Origin: Holospora obtusa F1
GTDB lineage: Bacteria; Pseudomonadota; Alphaproteobacteria; Holosporales; Holosporaceae
Reading direction: 5' to 3'
Assembly (NCBI RefSeq): GCF_000469665.2
Contig: NZ_AWTR02000059.1
Location: forward strand, 1 to 48,867
Length of the DNA: 48,867 nt
Part shown: piece by piece, positions 17,723 through 26,985 of the stretch
Layout: every line of letters begins with the position of its first letter
Position numbering within the stretch: position 1 is the stretch's first letter
The notes under the pieces: generated by a model
Told to the model about the DNA's origin: nothing
What the model saw: only the letters and a program-made list of their open reading frames with translations
Databases searched by the model: none
Position numbers and translations under genes: made by a program

Positions 17723-18288
17723 TAGTGCACAACGCTAAATAAAAAAATTTTCATCATGTTTGATAGGTTTGGGATACTAATCTAACATTTAAGACGAGTG
17801 TAGACGTATTAATTTTAGGAAAATGAGGGAAATTTCAAATCAACGAAATATTTTATGATTAAATTAAGCCCAAATTTGCAAAGATAAGCGTAATTTCTAG
17901 AAGAAAATTCTAAGATCGTACAAATTTATAGCCAAAAATGTCTACCTTAGATCTTTGAGTGTCGTGCTTTTCTTTATTGGCAAAACTCGGCTTAATTTAC
18001 CATATTCGATAAGACACACAAAGATTAGCAAGACTCTCAGAATTTATAAGCGTTACCTCATTTCGTATCATTCCATTCACTACATTGTCAATGATTGCTA
18101 CAAAAACGCGTACTCTAAAATTTAATGATATCACAAGAATCGTGAATATGAATGCTCACTTTGCATAAAAATCGAAAAAAATAAAATTTTTTTGAAGCCC
18201 CCTCACTTGCACAACACATCTACGATAATAGCTATTTATTTTTGTTAGCAAAATTTAAAAAAATATTAATAAAACTTATAAGTTAATG
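17723..18288. other. Spacer without a recognised gene
   Basis: Roughly 560 bp between divergently transcribed genes. Part of it (about 17860-18150) is slightly less A/T-biased and may be a decayed gene, but no frame gives a recognisable family on either strand. Confidence 0.5.
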
Positions 18289-18421
18289 TTGGAAGATTTT
18301 TTCAGTACGTACGAGTTAATGAAAATTAAATTTACAGGTATTCACTAATGCATAAAAAATTACTTTTTATTTTTTCAATTTTTATTTTTCTTACTGGCTG
18401 TGCTGTAAAAAGAGAGCATCA
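18289..18421 (+). repeat. Duplicated 5' head of the lipoprotein gene (copy 1)
   Basis: From TTGGAAG at about 18289 to GCATCAA at 18421 this is a diverged copy of 18449-18587, the promoter region, ribosome-binding site, start and signal peptide of the next gene. It keeps the start region (ACAGGTATTCACTAATG) and encodes a 30-codon peptide, MHKKLLFIFSIFIFLTGCAV plus KREHQIFTDA, at 18348-18440. The -10 region has diverged (TATATA became a different sequence), so it may be silent. A third partial copy of the ATTCACTGATGCATAAAA start region lies at 18425-18442. Confidence 0.75.
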
Positions 18422-18440
18422 AATATTCACTGATGCATAA
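18348..18440 (+). pseudogene. Truncated lipoprotein signal peptide (30 codons)
   Basis: A complete short frame (ATG to TAA) with an almost intact lipoprotein signal: basic MHKK, a hydrophobic stretch and the lipobox LTGC. It then stops ten residues after the cysteine. It is a duplicate of the start of the gene at 18513. If translated it would give a tiny lipopeptide, but a remnant is the simpler reading. Confidence 0.6.
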
Positions 18441-18448
18441 AAACTATA

Positions 18449-18477
18449 TTGGAATTTTTTTTCTTTTAGTGTATATA
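18449..18477 (+). promoter_or_regulatory. Promoter of the BamE-like lipoprotein gene
   Basis: TTGGAA (18449-18454), 17-bp spacer, TATATA (18472-18477), followed by an ACAGGTG ribosome-binding site a few nt before the ATG at 18513. The elements are moderate matches to the sigma-70 consensus. Confidence 0.5.
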
Positions 18478-18512
18478 AAAGTTATGAAGATTAAATTTAC
18501 AGGTGTTCATTA

Positions 18513-18902
18513 ATGCATAAAAAATTACTTTTTATTTTTTCAATCTTTATTTTTCTTACTGGTTGCGCTGTAAAAAGGGGGCATCAATTTTTAGAAGATA
18601 TTAATCATGAAAAAATTTCTCGTCATTTAATTAAAAATAAAACCTCAAAAGATGACGTAAGAAAAAAATTTGGTGATCCCGAAAATGTGAACCTTGCCGT
18701 TGATGGTGGAGAAAGTTGGTTCTATCACTATACACGCACAGAAAGTAAGGGGGTAAATTTTATTCCGGTAGTCGATTGGTTTTATTCTGGAGCAAACCAT
18801 AACACAAGACAATTGAAAATTAAATTTAATCGCTTCGGTTTAGTAGAGCATTTTGCGTTTTCTAATTCTCAAAGCGAAACTAGAACTGGATTACTTCAAT
18901 AA
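18513..18902 (+). CDS. BamE/SmpA-like outer-membrane lipoprotein
   Basis: A 129-residue exported lipoprotein. The signal peptide MHKKLLFIFSIFIFLTGC has its lipobox LTGC with Cys18 as the lipidated residue. The mature part is a SmpA/OmlA (BamE) domain: the helical start ISRHLIKNKTSKDDVRKKFG (family pattern i..G.t..eV...lG.P), then DPENVNLAVDGGESWFYHYT and a final strand LKIKFNRFGLVEHFAFS. In the family this domain helps the BAM complex insert outer-membrane proteins. Length and order fit. I do not assign bamE firmly, since several SmpA-domain lipoproteins exist. Confidence 0.8.
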   Translation: MHKKLLFIFSIFIFLTGCAVKRGHQFLEDINHEKISRHLIKNKTSKDDVRKKFGDPENVNLAVDGGESWFYHYTRTESKGVNFIPVVDWFYSGANHNTRQLKIKFNRFGLVEHFAFSNSQSETRTGLLQ

Positions 18903-19648
18903 TACAGTACGCTCAAATGATGTGTAAACAAAGTGTTAAAACATATACACTTAGGTATGAAATCAGATACATACTTTTCTTCTCAACGATTCAAGCATAC
19001 TTAAAAATGTGTACAACACATCAAAACCACACATCAAGGAGATTCCTCTGCGCACAATATAAACGAACACAGATTATTTCAGAGATATGGGAACGTTTTT
19101 TTAGAATGAGCGTTATCCAGTTTAGTATCATTCTTTACAAAAGAAGAGGAGTGTTTAAGGTTATAAACGTTGTAGTCTTTTCCATCTATTGGCTCTTTCA
19201 GAAGCATTTTTTTATCATACCGTAGATGAACCCAAAAATTTGTGGAATAGAGTGTTAGGGTTTAAATTGGATGCGTTTTTGTTATTTTTGAAAGCAAAAT
19301 TATAAAAAACTCACCTTCTTTTCTCTACTTTCCACTTTTTGAAACATATCTAATTCAAGATAAGTTAACTGTATCAATTTAGGAGTCAAGAATGTGTTCG
19401 TTTAGATTCGGAAACTTTAATCATGGAAATTTTCATTAAATCGTTTTCGATCACTTGGATAAATTTCACTTTCCATGTTGTGTAAAAGCACAAAACATCC
19501 TTCATCAAAAATTTTTAACAGATTTTAAAACGTTTGAGAGATAAAAAAATTTTGAAGACAAACTACAAATTACAATTTTAACAAAATTTCGCACTATCTG
19601 TTTGGATGAAAATAAATAGGCACTCTAGAAATCTGAAATCAATATCTA
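18903..19648. other. Long spacer, no convincing gene
   Basis: An open frame of 102 codons (18917-19225) exists but looks like no family, has no ribosome-binding site and is rich in Phe/Ile from T-rich DNA. I treat it as chance. No RNA gene is seen. Confidence 0.55.
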
Positions 19649-19654
19649 TATAAT
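19626..19654 (+). promoter_or_regulatory. Promoter of lepA
   Basis: TAGAAA (19626-19631), 17-bp spacer, perfect TATAAT (19649-19654). The implied transcript start near 19661 lies just after an upstream in-frame GTG (19658), so translation is more likely to begin at the ATG at 19685. Confidence 0.6.
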
Positions 19655-19684
19655 AGAGTGTGTCATTGTTGTACTGTTGCTTAT

Positions 19685-21490
19685 ATGCATATTAATAAAA
19701 ATTTTATTCGTAACTTTGCAATTATCGCTCACATAGATCACGGGAAATCTACGTTAGCCGATGCATTAATGCGAACATGTGGTGCGTTAGAGCAACGTCA
19801 CGAAAAAGAACAGTTTTTAGATAACATGGACATCGAAAGAGAGCGTGGTATTACTATAAAGGCTCAAACGGTTCGGTTAAGCTTTAAAGCAAAAGATGGT
19901 CAATATTATCAACTTAATTTGATGGACACACCAGGACATGTTGATTTTTCTTATGAAGTTAGTCGATCTTTGTCTGCATGCGAAGGCTCGTTGTTGGTCG
20001 TAGATTCCACTCAAGGTGTTGAAGCTCAAACACTAGCAAATGTTTATCAAGCTGTTGAGCATGATCACACGATTATTCCCGTTCTTAATAAAATGGATTT
20101 ACCTTCTGCTGATCCGCAGAATATTAAAAAACAAATTCAACATCTGATCGGTATCCCAGAAGAAGAGGCCATTGAGGTCTCTGCTAAAAAAGGAATAGGA
20201 ATTGAGGAAGTATTGCAGGCTATCGTTGATCGGTTGCCCTGCCCCAAAGGCAATGAAAACGCTTGCTTAAAGGCTTTATTGGTAGATAGTTGGTATGATG
20301 TATATTTGGGAGTTGTTTTATTAGTTCGCATTATAGACGGCATCATAGAACCTAAAATGAAAATTCGTATGATGGCTGCAGACGCTGTGTACACCGTAGA
20401 ACAAATTGGAGTGTTTACACCGTATCCAAGTCCTGTTTTGCATTTGTCATGCGGTGAAGTGGGATACATCATTGCCAACGTTAAAGCCGTGGGAGATTGT
20501 AGAATAGGTGACACAATAACTTCGGATCAAAAACCCGCCTCTGAAGCTCTCCCTGGATTTAAGCCATGTACTCCGGTCGTTTTTTGTAGTCTTTTCCCGG
20601 TAGAAGCGAGTGATTTTGATAAATTAAGAGAAAGTTTAGCAAAGCTTCACTTAAATGATGCGAGTTTTTCGTATGAAATGGACAGTTCCAATGCATTAGG
20701 CTTTGGTTTTCGTTTAGGATTATTAGGATTATTACACTTAGAAGTTGTTCAAGAACGACTGGAAAGAGAGTTTGATCTGGATTTAATTATCACTGCTCCC
20801 AGTGTAGTATATAAAATTCACCTTCAAAACGGAACTTGGATGGATCTTCACAATCCAGCAGATATGCCATCACCTAATGAAATTTCCGTCATGCTGGAGC
20901 CATGGATTAAGACAACGCTTTTTGTTCCAGAAACTTATGTTGGATCTGTCCTTACGTTGCTCATAGAACGCAGAGGAATTCAGGAAAGTTTAGAATACGT
21001 TACGCCTACGCGGGCATTAATGGTTTATAAGATGCCTTTGAACGAAGTTGCGTTTGATTTTTATGACACATTGAAAAGTTTAAGTCGAGGTCATGCAAGT
21101 TTCGACTATGAGATGGATGGCTATAAAGAAGGAGAGCTCGTGCTATTATCCGTTGTCATAAACGGTGACCCTATTCATGCTCTGTCTTCTATAGTACCGA
21201 AAACTCGAGCTTACGAAAAAGGAAGAGCGATTTGCCAAAAATTAAAGGAAATTTTGCCAAGACAACTTTTTCCCATCGCAATTCAAGCAACAGTAGGTGC
21301 AAAAGTGTTAGCAAGAGAAACGGTTTCTGCACTGCGCAAAAATGTAACAGCTAAATGTTATGGAGGCGATATTACGCGTAAGCGTAAATTGCTAGAAAAA
21401 CAAAAAGAAGGTAAAAAACGTATGCGACAATTTGGAAATATTGAAATTCCGCAAAAAGCATTCATTGAAGTATTGAAAATAGGAAAATAG
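19685..21490 (+). CDS. lepA: Elongation factor 4 (LepA)
   Basis: Ribosome-dependent GTPase, linked in the family to back-translocation and 30S assembly. Starting at the ATG at 19685 ([20 protein letters not shown]) gives 601 residues, the family norm. G1 AHIDHGKS is at about 15-22, the switch [11 protein letters not shown] around 57, G3 DTPGHVDF, and G4 NKMD near 130. The C-terminal LepA-specific domain ends with the conserved [20 protein letters not shown] and [17 protein letters not shown]. The weak ribosome-binding site is the only oddity. It stands alone. Confidence 0.97.
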   Translation: MHINKNFIRNFAIIAHIDHGKSTLADALMRTCGALEQRHEKEQFLDNMDIERERGITIKAQTVRLSFKAKDGQYYQLNLMDTPGHVDFSYEVSRSLSACEGSLLVVDSTQGVEAQTLANVYQAVEHDHTIIPVLNKMDLPSADPQNIKKQIQHLIGIPEEEAIEVSAKKGIGIEEVLQAIVDRLPCPKGNENACLKALLVDSWYDVYLGVVLLVRIIDGIIEPKMKIRMMAADAVYTVEQIGVFTPYPSPVLHLSCGEVGYIIANVKAVGDCRIGDTITSDQKPASEALPGFKPCTPVVFCSLFPVEASDFDKLRESLAKLHLNDASFSYEMDSSNALGFGFRLGLLGLLHLEVVQERLEREFDLDLIITAPSVVYKIHLQNGTWMDLHNPADMPSPNEISVMLEPWIKTTLFVPETYVGSVLTLLIERRGIQESLEYVTPTRALMVYKMPLNEVAFDFYDTLKSLSRGHASFDYEMDGYKEGELVLLSVVINGDPIHALSSIVPKTRAYEKGRAICQKLKEILPRQLFPIAIQATVGAKVLARETVSALRKNVTAKCYGGDITRKRKLLEKQKEGKKRMRQFGNIEIPQKAFIEVLKIGK

Positions 21491-21603
21491 ATATTTTTTG
21501 CAGGATTTCAATAGTTTTTTTAACCTTAAGAACTTGTTAATTTTTTGAAAGATTTAATTTTTTTTATGGGAACAGAATTAAAATAAAAAAATAGTACAAA
21601 AAG

Positions 21604-22143
21604 ATTAGGTCTTGCACTCAATTAAGCTCAACGACAATTAAAGCCAACTGAATGGCGCCTATAAATTTGAAAACATTTTATCATAGCTTGTGGCAATGGC
21701 TTGGTACTGCCTTAAGTTTAACGAAAAAATTCTTAATCAAGTGACGAGAAAACAGAGCGTCCAATAACTTGATTATGCTCTTTTTTTTAGAGCCTGTGCT
21801 GTGTTGATGAGCTCGCACTATCGTTGTATCGATCATCGCGCACCCATGATCATCGTCCTGAGACGAAATTTCAAAGACCTTTTTTATACGTTCTTTCGCT
21901 TCAACGGGTAAAGCGGGTGTGGATGGCTTTAAATCACCAAACTTTTCCGAAAAGACCACGCCAAGAAATTCCCTCACGGAACGGTATAAAACAGTTTCAA
22001 CAAACAAGATATCCTTCTGTCACATCGCCTGATTTTCTAGGTAAACCATCCTTTATCCCATCCCACTATCATCCCTAAACACATAACCTCTCATTTAATA
22101 CACATTTCCTTTGAATTCTTATTAAATTTGAATTAAAGTCTAT
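21604..22143 (-). mobile_element. Decayed IS5-family element with an internal deletion (copy 1)
   Basis: The minus strand carries a defective IS5 (IS1031-like) transposase. The N-terminal part is frameshifted and stop-ridden around 22020-22094 (MRGYVFRDD, then a stop). A readable stretch 22007-21681 has the LYRSVREFLGVVFSEKFGDL and AMIDTTIVRAHQHSTGSKKK motifs with the first catalytic Asp. It then jumps directly to HLIKNFFVKLKA from the far end of the protein, so the middle of the catalytic domain is deleted. The transposase C-terminus reads to an LN stop near 21618. Its terminal repeat (TCAATTAAG-like) is eroded but recognisable against the copies at 31944 and 38141. Confidence 0.75.
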
Positions 22144-22412
22144 TTTCTGAAGAAGCCTAATGTTTGTGCACCTTATTACGTTACGTTTTGTGTGAAAAAA
22201 TAGGATTCGTTACACTATTCACACAAAATATGTTAAAATAACATTAATAATCTGTGATAATATTTATATTTTTTTAAATAAACAAACATTTTGAAAATTT
22301 CTACCCTATGTCTATCTTTTATCAACAGTTAAGGCATTATTTGACCAAGAAGATTATAATCTATAGATTGTATTCTGGATATAAAAATGACAGCACAAAA
22401 ATTATTATTTTA
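22144..22412. other. Short spacer
   Basis: About 270 bp between the IS5 remnant and the stop codon of rlmE. Repeated short motifs of T and A; nothing recognised. Confidence 0.6.
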
Positions 22413-23033
22413 TTAAGAGTGATATCCTTTAGCTAAAATATAAATTTCTTTAGATTCTTTACGACTTGATTTTGGTTTTAAATATTTAACTTCTTTAAAA
22501 TTAAGTTTCCAATTCGCAAGCAACACTTGAATCCCTTGAGTGTGAAACGCTTTCACCAAAAAAAAACCCCCTGGGCGCAGCACAGAATGAGTAACTTCCC
22601 AAACTATTTCTACCATATGCTCAATGCGTATCAAGTCTGTCGCATGATGTCCAGTACTGGAAGGAGCAGCATCGCTCACAACTCCATCAAAAACGCCTTG
22701 CTTGGAAATCCAGGACTTTGCTTCTATATTAGAAAAATCTCCTTGAAAAAAATGAACATTATTCAAAGGCTGCATATCAATAAGGTCTACTCCCCACACC
22801 AAAACTCCAGGAATTTCCGTTAATACTTGACTCCATCCACCAGGAGCACACCCAAGGTCTAGTATCCGATTCCCTTGATAAATTATCCGCTCTTTTTCTT
22901 GTATCTCTTTTAGTTTGAAAGCAGATCTACTACGATACCCAGAAATTTTTGCTTGTTTAATGTAAGGATCTGTTAATTGCCGCAGCAACCATCTTCTGGA
23001 AGAGTCCTTTGTTTTTTTTTTAACGATTTTCAT
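22413..23033 (-). CDS. rlmE: 23S rRNA (uridine-2'-O-)-methyltransferase (RlmE/FtsJ)
   Basis: Methylates the 2'-OH of U2552 in the A loop of 23S rRNA, a late step of 50S assembly. The 206-residue protein shows SGYRSRSAFKLKEIQEKERI (first catalytic Lys), the SAM-binding ILDLGCAPGGWSQVL near residues 58-72, DGVVSDAAPSSTGHHATD (catalytic Asp), FFLVKAFHTQG (Lys) and SRKESKEIYILAKGY (Glu), that is the family K-D-K-E tetrad. The basic N-terminus MKIVKKKTKDSSRRWLLRQL fits. Its start lies 14 nt inside the end of der, so the two are translationally coupled, both acting on 50S maturation. Confidence 0.95.
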   Translation of the reverse strand: MKIVKKKTKDSSRRWLLRQLTDPYIKQAKISGYRSRSAFKLKEIQEKERIIYQGNRILDLGCAPGGWSQVLTEIPGVLVWGVDLIDMQPLNNVHFFQGDFSNIEAKSWISKQGVFDGVVSDAAPSSTGHHATDLIRIEHMVEIVWEVTHSVLRPGGFFLVKAFHTQGIQVLLANWKLNFKEVKYLKPKSSRKESKEIYILAKGYHS

Positions 23034-24573
23034 TGATTTTTTTTAGATCATAGGGATTTTTCGCGGTTTTATACACAATTTTAGGATTAACCCCCTCAAA
23101 ATGAAACGCTTGAACCAAACGATTGAGTAAATATCTTCGATAATTTAAAGGCAATACTTCTACTTGATTTCCAAAAATCACAAAACGTGGGGGGCGCGCT
23201 TTAATTTGAGTGATGTATTTTAACCGAATCATACTCCCTTTAGAAAGAGGGGGAGGTGTATCTTGAAGACATTCAGCCAACCAACGATTCAAAGGGCCTG
23301 TCGTAATATGGCGATTCCAACGAATATAAAGATCCTTTATTCCTAGACACAACTCCCTTAATCCTTGACTTGTCAAAGAAGAAAATGGAAATAACGGAAT
23401 CCAACGTCCTGACGGAATACTTTCATCTAAACATTTTCTTAAACTTTTTAAATACGCTTGAGGTTCCTCTATTTGATCCCATTTCGTTAATCCAACAGCT
23501 ACTGCCCTCCCCTCCTCAATAATCGAATCTAATAAAGTCAAATCTTGCTTTTCTAATCCTTTTGTTCCATCAATGCAAAGCAAAGTAACATGAGAAAAAA
23601 TTAATGCTTTTTTTCCAGAACCCCTCGATAATTGCTCTAAAGTATTTCTTGATTTTGCTTGCTTACGTGCGCCAGCCGTATCAACGAAAATAAAAGAAGA
23701 ATCGTGCATAGATAAGGGAACTTCAATAGCATCTCGCGTTATACCTGCAATAGGCCCAGTTAACAATCGATCTTTCCCTAAACATGCATTAATAAACGTC
23801 GATTTTCCTGCATTAGGCCTACCTACAATCGCTACACGAATTTTGTGATTGAGGGCGGTCGATTCACAATCAGAAGAAAGCAAAGGTGCATCGCAAAAAT
23901 GATTAGGAAAAAGCTGATCACAAAAAACGGAAGAATCTGTATCCACATGGGGAAGATCTGATTTTTTTATTAAATTGTTTTGCAAAAACATACCCGACAA
24001 GGCTTCCTTCAATTCCCACATTCCTTGTCCGTGCAAAGCAGAAATAGGAACAGGAGCCCCTAACCCTAAAGAAGAAAAATCCAAAGATTGAAAAATATAG
24101 GAATCTCTTTCACATTTATTTGCAACTAAAAGAATAGATTTTCCCTGTTTCCTTAACCATCTTAAAATTTCTTGATCCGTTGAGCTTATATTTTGGCGTG
24201 CATCCACCAAAAAAACAACACACTGACAGTGACAGATAAGATCTTCTAAAATTTTCTTAATTTTTGGCTCGTAAGGACTATCTTTGATTCCAAGACCAGG
24301 TGTATCCAGAATAGTAAATTTTAAATCAAAAAGCGTTCCCTCATAAGCTTGCCAATCTCGAGTAACGCCTTCATAATCCGCAGTAATCGCCAACGATCTT
24401 CCTGACATTCTATTAAACAAAGTGGACTTTCCAACGTTTGCTTTTCCAATAATTCCTACGCACGGCAGATTCTTAAAAACAGGAAAAGTATCACCACAAG
24501 AAATCTCTTTTTGATTTTTTATCATTTTTTTATCTTTTTTTAAATTTTCAAAAATTACGGAGTTACGAGCCAT
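23020..24573 (-). CDS. der: GTPase Der (EngA), tandem GTPase for 50S assembly
   Basis: The only bacterial GTPase with two tandem G domains. Domain 1: GKANVGKST at about residues 43-51, DTPGLG, and an NKCE motif (an Asp-to-Glu variant of NKxD typical in alphaproteobacteria). Domain 2: GRPNAGKST, DTAGARKQAK, TKWD. The C-terminal KH-like domain ends with PRFVIFGNQVEVLPLNYRRY. At 517 residues it is longer than the usual ~470, with an N-terminal extension of about 35 residues and a longer acidic/cysteine-containing linker between the G domains (VDTDSSVFCDQLFPNHFCD). The start at 24573 overlaps the end of the bamB-like gene by 19 nt. Confidence 0.95.
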   Translation of the reverse strand: MARNSVIFENLKKDKKMIKNQKEISCGDTFPVFKNLPCVGIIGKANVGKSTLFNRMSGRSLAITADYEGVTRDWQAYEGTLFDLKFTILDTPGLGIKDSPYEPKIKKILEDLICHCQCVVFLVDARQNISSTDQEILRWLRKQGKSILLVANKCERDSYIFQSLDFSSLGLGAPVPISALHGQGMWELKEALSGMFLQNNLIKKSDLPHVDTDSSVFCDQLFPNHFCDAPLLSSDCESTALNHKIRVAIVGRPNAGKSTFINACLGKDRLLTGPIAGITRDAIEVPLSMHDSSFIFVDTAGARKQAKSRNTLEQLSRGSGKKALIFSHVTLLCIDGTKGLEKQDLTLLDSIIEEGRAVAVGLTKWDQIEEPQAYLKSLRKCLDESIPSGRWIPLFPFSSLTSQGLRELCLGIKDLYIRWNRHITTGPLNRWLAECLQDTPPPLSKGSMIRLKYITQIKARPPRFVIFGNQVEVLPLNYRRYLLNRLVQAFHFEGVNPKIVYKTAKNPYDLKKINENR

Positions 24574-25934
24574 GACAAAATTCCCCCATCATCACTATGC
24601 AATACTATACCATCGCGCAACAATACGCCAGAAGCACTTAAGGGATGCCCTAAAGATACCCACGCCTCGATTGCGGATTTTTTTAAATTTTCGCAGTCTT
24701 GCGAATAAAAAAACGGATTCACACAAATCATTAACCCGTCATACCTCCAAAGCAGCAACCGATGATTTATATACCAAGGACCAATCCACACATTCCACTG
24801 CTCTTGAGCATGCTTAGGAAGAATTTGAGTCCAATACACTTCCCCAGTATATCGATTTACACGACTTAACACGCCATTTTGATCGACAAAAAATAAAAAG
24901 TCCCCTAATACAAGCGGAGTGTGGTATCCACCAATAGGCCATTGCCACAAAGTTTCACCGCTTCTTATTCCTAAACATGCCACATTACTATGAGTGACAA
25001 CATAAACTAATTCATCAACACAAACCGGAGAAGCTTTTTGATGAGGAATTTTTTCTCGATTCATTTTGCTTATAGCAAAATTTTGAGTCCAAAGAAGATC
25101 TCCCGTTTTTTCTGCCAACGCCACCACTTGATTAGAGCTATAATGACTGATCACAATTCCTTTTGAAATCGCCGAACTAGACCCTCCCCACAAAGACAGA
25201 TCTTCTACAGCTCCCTGATGCGTCCACAAAAGTGTACCATTTTTTTGATCAAAAGCCAGAGTTTGGTTTCGTCTTGTCACGCAAACGACTATATTTTTGC
25301 CCAAAACTGGAGCTCCTTCTGCAGGAAATTCTAAAGATTTTCTCCACAAAATTTTTCTCTTTTTTAAGCACAAAGAAACTAATTCAGAAGACCCCATAGT
25401 CAAAAACGCAATACCTGATGGAAGAACTGCTATCCCCCCCATACTATCGGGATCCATATCTTGCCTAATTTCAGATAAATCTATTTCATGTAACAAAAAA
25501 AATTTACCTTTTTTTAGGTGCCCTTGGTACAATTTGAGCCCTTTCAAAATATACACACACCCCGACCAGAACACAGGACTGGGCGCAGCCCCTTGGCATG
25601 CAAAATTCTCAACATAAAGTTGATGTACTTTAGGCAGAATTTTACATTGACTATGCCCGCTAAATCCCAATGCAGGAAGTTTATGCTGAGAATTACAATA
25701 ATACTGCAACCACTCACCTGGAACACAAACGGAATACGCAGACATAGGAATCCTCTTTTTTGAATCTACTTTCTGATGTTCCATAGAAAACTCATCTTCT
25801 ACCGTAACGCTTTCACGCTTACCTTTCAAAGGAGGAAGATCTACTTCTGACGTGCACCTCCACAAAAGCATTCCACAAAAAAATCCCAAAAAAAATCGAG
25901 TACCTATTTTTTTTATAACTATTTTTTTTAACAT
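24555..25934 (-). CDS. bamB: BamB-like PQQ-repeat lipoprotein
   Basis: A beta-propeller lipoprotein of the outer-membrane BAM complex. I place the start at 25934 (MLKKIVIKKIGTRFFLGFFC), since this gives a classical signal peptide, LLWRC being the lipobox; a frame 15 codons longer overlaps the upstream gene and adds nothing. The ~459-residue protein then has repeated WxxG/ PQQ-like blades: KILWRKSLEFPAEGAPVLGK, GTLLWTHQGAVEDLSLWGGS, KTGDLLWTQNFAISKM, SGETLWQWPIGGYHTPLVLG, YTGEVYWTQILPKHAQEQWN. The order YfgM-like, bamB, der is conserved in many proteobacteria, supporting the call. Confidence 0.88.
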   Translation of the reverse strand: MLKKIVIKKIGTRFFLGFFCGMLLWRCTSEVDLPPLKGKRESVTVEDEFSMEHQKVDSKKRIPMSAYSVCVPGEWLQYYCNSQHKLPALGFSGHSQCKILPKVHQLYVENFACQGAAPSPVFWSGCVYILKGLKLYQGHLKKGKFFLLHEIDLSEIRQDMDPDSMGGIAVLPSGIAFLTMGSSELVSLCLKKRKILWRKSLEFPAEGAPVLGKNIVVCVTRRNQTLAFDQKNGTLLWTHQGAVEDLSLWGGSSSAISKGIVISHYSSNQVVALAEKTGDLLWTQNFAISKMNREKIPHQKASPVCVDELVYVVTHSNVACLGIRSGETLWQWPIGGYHTPLVLGDFLFFVDQNGVLSRVNRYTGEVYWTQILPKHAQEQWNVWIGPWYINHRLLLWRYDGLMICVNPFFYSQDCENLKKSAIEAWVSLGHPLSASGVLLRDGIVLHSDDGGILSWLVTP

Positions 25935-25938
25935 TTTT

Positions 25939-26676
25939 CTACTGCACTTTAGAACGAGTGCGCGAAAGACCGGCCCCAATCGCGCAGACTCCCGGAATCC
26001 AACTCTGACTGGATTGCTCCCATTGATCTATCAATTTTTGATTCAAAACTCCTTTTTCTAACGCTCTAAGCGCTTGAATCCCATATCCCAATCCTGAAAA
26101 GCTATTTTGGGAACGCGTATACAATCCAACGACATCTTCCTTTGGATCTTCTAAACGCACTTCCATTGCCAAAACCGCTAAAACGAAGCGCGTAAAATGA
26201 TACAAAGAACTTTGAGCACGACTTGTTGGAAACAATTTACCATCTAACTTATGGTAAGCATCATAAATTGAATACCATTCCTTTCTTTTTTCTTCACTTT
26301 TTTTATTTTTCTCAAACTCTAAAATTTTTACAGAGCAGTCCTCTATTTCCAGTAAAGTTTGCATTTCTTTGCAAAGACTAAGCTGAACTCTAAGCTTCTT
26401 AGCATCGTCAAATTTTCCTTGGCGAATCGTTTTAACATATTCGTCGTAGATCAATTCAGAATGAAACAGATTTTGATCTTTCCTGTAAGACCAATAAGAA
26501 TACCCTCCCACAGCACATAACAACACGCATATTCCCAAAACAATAGAAGGAATAATTTGCTTAACCGCCTCTAACATGTCTTCTCGACGCATTTCCTCTT
26601 CATAGGCATTATCAGATTTTTTTTGAAAATACTGAACGACAATTTGAATCACGCGACGAAACAAAGCAAAACCCAT
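25939..26676 (-). CDS. YfgM/TPR_21-like inner-membrane protein
   Basis: A 245-residue protein with a cytosolic N-terminus, one membrane helix at about 45-65 (IIPSIVLGICVLLCAVGGYS) and a periplasmic helical domain rich in Lys/Glu (FEKNKKSEEKRKEW). This matches the TPR_21/YfgM family that sits next to BamB and, in E. coli, binds SecYEG as an ancillary subunit. The ATG at 26676 is preferred to the TTG one codon upstream. It is followed after 4 nt by bamB, and so begins a four-gene unit with bamB, der and rlmE. The link with the translocon is inferred from family and context. Confidence 0.7.
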   Translation of the reverse strand: MGFALFRRVIQIVVQYFQKKSDNAYEEEMRREDMLEAVKQIIPSIVLGICVLLCAVGGYSYWSYRKDQNLFHSELIYDEYVKTIRQGKFDDAKKLRVQLSLCKEMQTLLEIEDCSVKILEFEKNKKSEEKRKEWYSIYDAYHKLDGKLFPTSRAQSSLYHFTRFVLAVLAMEVRLEDPKEDVVGLYTRSQNSFSGLGYGIQALRALEKGVLNQKLIDQWEQSSQSWIPGVCAIGAGLSRTRSKVQ

Positions 26677-26861
26677 CAAAAAAATTTTTTCTAGTCTATC
26701 AAACTATTTTTTCACCGTAAAGAGGGAAGATTTTAGGTTTCCACTTTTCGTTCGAAAAAATATTAAATATTATAAAATTTTAGAGAATTACCCTACGCGT
26801 TTAGTATTTATTTTTGAAAAAATTTAAACATTATTCCTGGATAGAGATAAACATTTTTTAT

Positions 26862-26889
26862 TTGACGATTCCGTAAAAAAGTGTATACT
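26862..26889 (+). promoter_or_regulatory. Strong sigma-70 promoter of tRNA-Thr(CGT) and rapZ
   Basis: TTGACG (26862-26867), 16-bp spacer, TATACT (26884-26889); the tRNA begins 15 nt after the -10 box. No further promoter is seen between the tRNA and rapZ, which start only 9 nt apart. Confidence 0.75.
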
Positions 26890-26903
26890 GTAGACCGTGT
26901 AGC

Positions 26904-26976
26904 GCCGAAGTAGCTCATCTGGTAGAGCAACTGATTCGTAATCAGTAGGTAGGGTGTTCAATTCACCTCTTCGGCA
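26904..26976 (+). tRNA. tRNA-Thr (anticodon CGT)
   Basis: A full cloverleaf. Acceptor GCCGAAG pairs with CTTCGGC, D arm with TAGCTCATCTGGTAGAGC, anticodon arm ACTGA-TTCGTAA-TCAGT (anticodon CGT), T arm GGGTG-TTCAATT-CACCT with one G-U pair, discriminator A. CCA is not encoded. Reads ACG. It is tied directly to the following gene. Confidence 0.95.
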
Positions 26977-26985
26977 CAAAAATTT

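Noticed and set aside
18917-19225. A 102-codon open frame upstream of lepA
   Set aside because: No family resemblance, no ribosome-binding site, and Phe/Ile/Tyr/Lys-rich composition of A/T-rich non-coding DNA.
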